Part shown: piece by piece, positions 4,605-9,586 of the stretch
Numbering within the stretch: the stretch's first letter is position 1
Layout of the letters: each line of letters opens with the position of its first letter
From: Candidatus Woesearchaeota archaeon
GTDB lineage: Archaea; Nanobdellota; Nanobdellia; Woesearchaeales; UBA11576
NCBI GenBank assembly: GCA_016219765.1
Contig: JACRKM010000030.1
Location: 1-9,586, forward strand
DNA length: 9,586 bases
Direction of reading: 5' to 3'
Notes under the pieces: model-generated
Databases searched by the model: none
What the model was told of the DNA's origin: nothing
Seen by the model: the letters and a program-made list of their open reading frames with translations, nothing else
Position numbers and translations under genes: made by a program

Positions 4605-7600
4605 GAGACAACCACTCCCGTCTCATTATCGTAGTACGAAGAAGAATTTATGATCCCAAGTGTCTTGAATACGCCGCTCGTCGTGTAGTTCGATGCGATG
4701 AAGACGAACAGTTGATTGCCAGTCAGGTTCGTCAAGTTAGAAGTAATATTCTGCTGTCCCGACTCGTACCTCCAAGTAAACGATTGAGTGCTGTTCAGGT
4801 TGTTTTTTACGACTATTTCCGATATGGCATTTGTGCCTTCAGAGAGTGTTGACAAGCTCTGAATTTCTAAGGGTCTTATTTCAAACAAGTCAGTAAGCAT
4901 GTCGACAAAGCTTGAAACACGAGCGTTCAGCACTGCAAGCTTGCTTCCTTGAGAATAATTATTTTCTATAGCGATGAAGATGCTTTCGTTGTTGCGCAAG
5001 TTGGTGCTGTTGATCAACAGCGGGTCGGTCAAGTTCCACGCAACTGTTCCATTATACCACAAGTTACGCAAGTCAAACATTATGATGTTGGTCGTCTGGT
5101 TCTTCAAGACACGATTATAATTCTCAATACTAACTCCTTCCATCTTGAGAGATTCGATATACTGTTCAGAATAATTATTCCCAGAAACATTCACCGTAAC
5201 AGTCTTCGCTCCATCGGTCGAGTAATTCATTTGCACGAACGCCATGACTCGATCGTTCAACGAGATATTCGACAAGAAACCAAACGCAGCATTCTCTGTT
5301 GTCGTAGTAACATTCGCCTGACCCCTGTTGAAGTAATTCTTCACATCATAACTCACAACACGAGTTGAGATATTCGTCACAAGAAGGTCATAATTCTCAA
5401 TCTCAAACCCTCGCACCGTAAAAGTCGTTGTTTTAGACTCTGAACCATCATTACTCAACGCACTGCAAGCGAATGTTTTCTCTCCAGGACCGCTGTAATT
5501 CATTGCGATGTAATCATACAATGACTGATTACTTGTCAAGTTCGCAGAATAAGTCGAGTTCAGGCCAGCGGTACAATTCCAAGAAACATTATAAACAGTC
5601 TCCACAACATCATTCTGTACTTTAAACTCAAAAGTACGCAGCGAAGAATTAGCGTACAACGACTTCAGGCTTCGTGCTCGCGTACCAAACTTCGTAGAAA
5701 GTTTTTGATTATCAGTCATATTCGACGAATTAGCAGAAATATTAATGACAAAGTCACCACCGCTGCTGTAGTTGTTTTGAACGAAGAACCACAGACTCTG
5801 ATTGACTGTCATGCTTTGGTTAGAGAAACTCTTTCCATCACCAAAAGAGATTGAAAAATTCATTACCGTTGCAGAATCATTCTTGTCATTCAACAAGAAG
5901 AATTCGAACGTTCGGTTCTTGCTGCCAGTATACAATTCAGTTGGATTGTAGACGTCTGCTCCCGTGCTTCCTTCAATGATTCTCGAAGGAGCGTGGCTTT
6001 GATTACCCTGATACACAAACTTCTTTGACTGGTTGTTCTTTACGATCTTCATGATATTGCCAGTTGGGTTGAAGGAGTAAACGTAACGGTCACTACCAAT
6101 CGCGGCAGTACGCATACGGTCAAGGTTGTCGTACGTCATCGTATGCAGCTTATTTTGCACGACATCATTAATCGTAAGAATGTTCCCGACAGAGTCATAC
6201 GTGTACGAGAGATTCTGCACGTTAGGAATGGCGATGTTTGTTAATCTGTTATTTGCGGAATTGTAAGTGAAGGAAGCGATGAGGCTGTTCCCGTATGTCC
6301 TGTTCAATAAGCCGCCAAAAGCATTGTACGCTGAACCGTTGATGAAGCCAGGGATCTTCTGAACACTTCCTTGCTTATTGAAAATGTAATCAAGTTTCGA
6401 CACTCCATCATCCGAAATCAACCGATCCAGCGAATCATACACCAGATTGAACACAAGAACAGACCCACTCTGATTCCGCGTCACTTTAACTGGTCTGAAA
6501 CGATTATCATACTCATACCTGTACGTCAAGACACCGCTCGTCACATTCGTCAACGTCCCATAAAACTGCCCATCATACGCGAAACTTACATTCACGTCAC
6601 TGGAGTTCTTAGTCAACACACGGTTCAGCGCATCATAACGCAAAGCAACAGTCTGATTCTTCGCATCAGTCTGAGAAATCAAGTTTCCGTTCGTATCATA
6701 CGCGTACCGCCAGCTTCCTAAGTCTGGGTCAGTCATTGCAGTCTTTCTGCTGAGACTGTCGTACGTGAAGCTGAACGCATTGCCTAACGTATCGGTGATG
6801 GTAATGAGATTGTCGTTCGTGTCGTAGTTGTACGTCGTGATGTAAGTCTCATTCAAACCAACATCGTTAGTGTTGTACTCGTATACGTGACTAATTCTGC
6901 CCAAACCATCGAGTGAATACATGTGCTTATGAGAATTCTCGTCAAAATCAGTAATATTCCATTTGTTGAACGTAATGTTCTTCGAAGTGCCGTCCGCATT
7001 ACGCACCCCGATGACTCTATCGAGCGCGTCGTACGTGTAAGTCGTGTTGGAGGCGCCAGAAGAATTGCTTAATCCAGTCGAGCTCGTTGCAAAGTATGGG
7101 TTCTGCTCACCACCCACACGGAAATTACTGTCGTAAAAGATGTTTTTCACGATCTGCTGTCCATCTTCAACATCAGTCTTCAATTGCACAAGGTTTGCCA
7201 TGCCGTCGTAATAGTAAGTTATGTCTTGAGTGTTGTTCGCCGTCGTCTTTAAGCTGACTTTGACTGACTCCGGAGCCACGCCATCGAAGCTGTACGTGTA
7301 CTTCTTGGTTGGCATTGCCGCGGTGTCGTACGGTCTTATTTCCTTGCTTATGCGGCCGAAAGTGTCGTAAACGTAGTTGGTTCTGATGTCATTCTTTTCA
7401 GACCACAACAAATTCCCATTAGCAAGATCATAACTCGTGTACGTGATGTGGCCCAACGCGTTCACCGTGCTCGCAGGATACGTATGCGTACTGTCATACG
7501 TGAACTTTTGAGTGTTGCCCAACGAATCAGTCTGCGTAATAGGATTACCGAAACCATCATACGTGTAGTACGTGAAACTGTTATTACCTCCGTCATCCCA

Positions 7601-9586
7601 ACGCTCCACTTTGGTGAGGTCTCCTGTGCTGCCGATGCCTTGAAAGCCCCGACTGTCGTAATAGTATTGGGTATCTTTGACTTTGTTCTTATCAGCATCA
7701 TACACCGTAACCGAAGCTACTTTGTCTAAAATCCAATTACTCACCCCCAACGCATAACTATAGTTCGTGGTGCGCTCGTCTCCAGTTGCTGAAACGTCAC
7801 CAAGCTCGCGCACTGACAAAAGGTTCTCGTAATAATCGTACACAAACGAACGATTCGTCACCTTGGGAGTCACAGCGCCGTCGTACAAGAAATCACTCGA
7901 AAACAACAAACTCAAGTTGTAGATTCCACCCGCGTAGGTGTAATTGTACTCCTTCACCATGATGGAAAAGTTAGAGTTATTCAAACCTTGGACTTCGGTG
8001 CGGTACTCTTTGCCCCGTCTTGGAGCATCCTGGTAGAAGTAATGCCGCACTATGCCTGAAGGCTTACGCTCAACCGCGATCCCGAAACCCCTGAACTCCG
8101 CCTTCTCGTAATTGTACTTGCCGAACGAATAGTTATAGCTGGTTGATGAGACCGCGAGAAAAGAACCACTAAGAGAATTGTTCGCCGAGACATTACTTAC
8201 TACAAACAGATTGAACCCGATGTCAGACTTTCCACTCTCACTATTATTGTACCTTGTGGAAGTCGTGTAATTCAATAACGTAACACCACCGTATTCGTTA
8301 TTTACACGACGCAATAAGTAAGGTAGCGTAGCATTCTTTGTGAAGGAATACTGCTGGCTTGAATCCTGATGACTCACGACGACATCAGCAAAGCCGTCAC
8401 CATCAATGTCAGCCAAACGTCTCCCGGTATTGTAACCGTCCTTAGTGAATGGTTCGGGAGATTGCCAGCTATTGTTCAGTTGCCAGCCGCTGCCCGTATT
8501 CAACCACGCACCACGCGTAGTTGTTGAGCCGTTAGCATAATCCTCAATTAAGTCTGTAAGGCCATCTCCGTTCACGTCAGCAAACCTGACACCATTATCG
8601 GTTTTTGTTGCAGTCGTGAAATCTGTTGGAGGACTCCAAATTCCGCTTGAAACCCAACCCGTGCCGTTATTTAACCACGCATCACGAGTTCCATCCTTAC
8701 CTCTAAGAAAGTCTGGCAGGCCGTCACCATTAACGTCAACAAGGCGTGCTCCTGTGTCTGTAGTGCCGGTAATTAGATCAACTGGAGGACTGTACGCGGT
8801 GCTTACCCAGCTGCTGCCATTGTTGAGGTAAACAGTCCGCGTGCTATCTTTAGACTTGACGATATCAATTCTGTTGTCACGATCCACGTCATCCAACACA
8901 ACACCCAAGTCATTCCCGGAACCATCTACGAAGTCGATTGGAATACTCCACACAGCAGACGAACCATTCCAGCCCGAACCATTGTTCAAGTAAACAGCAC
9001 GCGTACCCGCTTTACTTTTCAAAAAGTCAGTAAAGCCATCATTATTCACGTCGGCGAAGCGCACGCCTGCGTCTGTGCCGTCGGATGCAACGATGTAGTC
9101 AGGAACGTTCCAAAGGCTGTCAAGCGTCCAACCAGTCGTTCTGTTGTTGATCCAGACCTTCTTCTCACTCGTAGAAGCCCTTCCTTGAATGACGTCGGCA
9201 AAACCATCATTATTAACGTCCACGAGCCGTGCGCCGTAATCAGTATGCACATTATCAGAAAACAACACCGGAGGAACCCACATTGTAGCATTACTCGTGT
9301 AACCCGGTTCTGTGATGTATTGCGTGAAAGTGATGTTATGTAGGAGCGAAGTGTTGTCAGAGCCGTAATAACTGATCCCGGAAAGCGACGATAGTGATTG
9401 GCTGAGGTTGGTGTATTCGAGATGATACCTGCGCACTGTGCTGTTGTCTGTGCTTACCGTGATGTCGGTAACTCGACGGCTTTCCTCTAACAGATTACCC
9501 TGCTCGTACACAAGCCTGCGATCAGGCCGCACCGAACTCTCGTAACTGAACGTGATCTTCCTTTTCTTGTCATTGTTGTACTCAAC
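4601..9586 (-). CDS. Giant secreted FG-GAP/RHS-repeat protein with five Ig-like repeats (5'-partial)
   Basis: The frame is open from the right edge to TGA at 4601. A GTG at 9532 is not the true start, since 18 further in-frame codons upstream (ITFSYESS and so on) fit the same fold. Residues are counted from 9532. Residues 1-80 resemble the SpvB/TcdB N-terminal region (RRVTDITV, RRYHLEY, YYGSDNTS). Six FG-GAP/VCBS-like repeats with D-x-N/D-x-D-G loops span 90-400. At 404-424 LLRRVNNEYGGVTLLNY matches the TcdB middle region. YD repeats run from about 560 to 1185, ending VYQGNQSHAPSRIIE. Five repeats of about 90 residues, crowded with N-x-S/T, fill 1195-1643. No transmembrane anchor is seen at the C-terminus. 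Known RHS/Tc proteins build a hollow shell around an effector. Here the core and tail are encoded by the overlapping next gene, so the two products probably assemble after export. Confidence 0.92.
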   Translation of the reverse strand, partial: VEYNNDKKRKITFSYESSVRPDRRLVYEQGNLLEESRRVTDITVSTDNSTVRRYHLEYTNLSQSLSSLSGISYYGSDNTSLLHNITFTQYITEPGYTSNATMWVPPVLFSDNVHTDYGARLVDVNNDGFADVIQGRASTSEKKVWINNRTTGWTLDSLWNVPDYIVASDGTDAGVRFADVNNDGFTDFLKSKAGTRAVYLNNGSGWNGSSAVWSIPIDFVDGSGNDLGVVLDDVDRDNRIDIVKSKDSTRTVYLNNGSSWVSTAYSPPVDLITGTTDTGARLVDVNGDGLPDFLRGKDGTRDAWLNNGTGWVSSGIWSPPTDFTTATKTDNGVRFADVNGDGLTDLIEDYANGSTTTRGAWLNTGSGWQLNNSWQSPEPFTKDGYNTGRRLADIDGDGFADVVVSHQDSSQQYSFTKNATLPYLLRRVNNEYGGVTLLNYTTSTRYNNSESGKSDIGFNLFVVSNVSANNSLSGSFLAVSSTSYNYSFGKYNYEKAEFRGFGIAVERKPSGIVRHYFYQDAPRRGKEYRTEVQGLNNSNFSIMVKEYNYTYAGGIYNLSLLFSSDFLYDGAVTPKVTNRSFVYDYYENLLSVRELGDVSATGDERTTNYSYALGVSNWILDKVASVTVYDADKNKVKDTQYYYDSRGFQGIGSTGDLTKVERWDDGGNNSFTYYTYDGFGNPITQTDSLGNTQKFTYDSTHTYPASTVNALGHITYTSYDLANGNLLWSEKNDIRTNYVYDTFGRISKEIRPYDTAAMPTKKYTYSFDGVAPESVKVSLKTTANNTQDITYYYDGMANLVQLKTDVEDGQQIVKNIFYDSNFRVGGEQNPYFATSSTGLSNSSGASNTTYTYDALDRVIGVRNADGTSKNITFNKWNITDFDENSHKHMYSLDGLGRISHVYEYNTNDVGLNETYITTYNYDTNDNLITITDTLGNAFSFTYDSLSRKTAMTDPDLGSWRYAYDTNGNLISQTDAKNQTVALRYDALNRVLTKNSSDVNVSFAYDGQFYGTLTNVTSGVLTYRYEYDNRFRPVKVTRNQSGSVLVFNLVYDSLDRLISDDGVSKLDYIFNKQGSVQKIPGFINGSAYNAFGGLLNRTYGNSLIASFTYNSANNRLTNIAIPNVQNLSYTYDSVGNILTINDVVQNKLHTMTYDNLDRMRTAAIGSDRYVYSFNPTGNIMKIVKNNQSKKFVYQGNQSHAPSRIIEGSTGADVYNPTELYTGSKNRTFEFFLLNDKNDSATVMNFSISFGDGKSFSNQSMTVNQSLWFFVQNNYSSGGDFVINISANSSNMTDNQKLSTKFGTRARSLKSLYANSSLRTFEFKVQNDVVETVYNVSWNCTAGLNSTYSANLTSNQSLYDYIAMNYSGPGEKTFACSALSNDGSESKTTTFTVRGFEIENYDLLVTNISTRVVSYDVKNYFNRGQANVTTTTENAAFGFLSNISLNDRVMAFVQMNYSTDGAKTVTVNVSGNNYSEQYIESLKMEGVSIENYNRVLKNQTTNIIMFDLRNLWYNGTVAWNLTDPLLINSTNLRNNESIFIAIENNYSQGSKLAVLNARVSSFVDMLTDLFEIRPLEIQSLSTLSEGTNAISEIVVKNNLNSTQSFTWRYESGQQNITSNLTNLTGNQLFVFIASNYTTSGVFKTLGIINSSSYYDNETGVVVS
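4604..5950 (-). repeat. Five tandem ~90-residue Ig-like (PKD/CARDB-like) repeats
   Basis: Each unit has a conserved block of the form N-x-S-L/I, about six residues, then N-Y-S/T, two or three residues and usually G. The N of NYS/NYT falls at residues 1254, 1345, 1436, 1525 and 1615 of the long protein, spacings of 91, 91, 89 and 90. I count about 35 N-x-S/T sequons in these 449 residues. Alternating hydrophobic strands suggest an Ig-like beta fold, but the exact family is not certain. Confidence 0.75.
5978..7855 (-). repeat. YD (RHS) repeat region
   Basis: Many copies of the YD motif are visible, for example YTYDGFGNPITQTDSLGN, YVYDTFGRISKE, YAYDTNGNLISQTDAKN, LRYDALNRVLT, LVYDSLDRLIS, YTYDSVGNILTIND and MTYDNLDRM. 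In known RHS and Tc proteins these strands wind into a closed beta shell. The region ends with HAPSRIIE, after which a canonical RHS chain would continue into the YDANGNL segment now found at the start of the next gene. Confidence 0.9.
8381..9265 (-). repeat. Six FG-GAP/VCBS-like calcium-loop repeats
   Basis: The loops are DVNNDGFADV (105-114), DVNNDGFTDF (161-170), DVDRDNRIDI (215-224), DVNGDGLPDF (266-275), DVNGDGLTDL (319-328) and DIDGDGFADV (375-384), spaced 51-56 residues. Each is followed by a VYLNNGSGW- or AWLNNGTGW-like strand. Such repeats form beta-propellers and bind calcium in related SpvB/Tc proteins. The third loop has lost its glycine. Confidence 0.9.

Noticed and set aside
4595..4625. 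Sequencing frameshift or programmed frameshift joining the two RHS genes
   Set aside because: The second gene begins with a full signal peptide, the left paralogue starts in the same way without an upstream RHS gene, and no slippery heptamer is visible before the ATGA overlap.
4949..5368. Plus-strand open frame of 139 codons opposite the giant RHS gene
   Set aside because: It is antisense to a well-supported repeat-rich coding region, its product has no recognisable motif, and similar frames occur opposite other parts of the gene (6371-6721, 7448-7729, 8616-8831).
8381..9265. Regular DNA repeats suggesting a CRISPR-like or minisatellite array
   Set aside because: The repeats are in-frame protein loops about 160 bp apart with diverged DNA, which is what FG-GAP repeats give.
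9530..9532. GTG as the start of the giant RHS gene
   Set aside because: The frame stays open to the window edge and the 18 upstream codons continue the SpvB/TcdB-like strand pattern, so the true start is outside the window.

Overview
The window looks like archaeal DNA, most likely from a small-genome (DPANN-type) lineage. The pointers are BRE/TATA-like promoters close enough to start codons to give leaderless or nearly leaderless mRNAs, GGTG- and GAGG-type ribosome binding sites, a MNT/HEPN pair, and secreted proteins crowded with N-glycosylation sequons. The lineage is an inference; no rRNA, tRNA or ribosomal protein gene is present to confirm it.

Most of the window is a minus-strand RHS (YD-repeat) surface or secreted toxin-like locus, read from right to left. 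It opens with a very large gene that enters from the right edge (9586 to 4601). This encodes a SpvB/TcdB-like N-terminal segment, six FG-GAP/VCBS-like calcium-loop repeats, a long YD-repeat region and five tandem repeats of about 90 residues rich in N-x-S/T. Its stop overlaps the start of a second gene by 4 bp (ATGA). The second gene (4604 to 3294) has its own signal peptide, the last YD repeat, the RHS core and a lineage-specific tail. It is followed within 12 bp by a small three-helix membrane protein gene (3281 to 2940). After a non-coding stretch of about 320 bp comes a second small three-helix membrane protein gene (2621 to 2274).

A divergent AT-rich island on the plus strand (1142 to 2222) carries a winged-helix/MNT nucleotidyltransferase and an overlapping HEPN-domain gene, a toxin-antitoxin type pair. 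Left of it, a second copy of the signal peptide plus RHS core cassette (1058 to beyond position 1) stands alone, without a long RHS gene in front. It has a different C-terminal tail and leaves the window before its stop codon.

The layout (long RHS gene, then core plus tail, then a small membrane gene, then an orphan core with another tail) resembles the main-gene-plus-orphan-module organisation of polymorphic RHS toxin loci. What is unusual is that the RHS repeat region is split into two polypeptides exactly where a normal RHS protein would continue, with five Ig-like repeats, a stop codon and a new signal peptide at the break. Neither tail could be assigned to a known toxin family, so the toxin role is inferred from architecture only.
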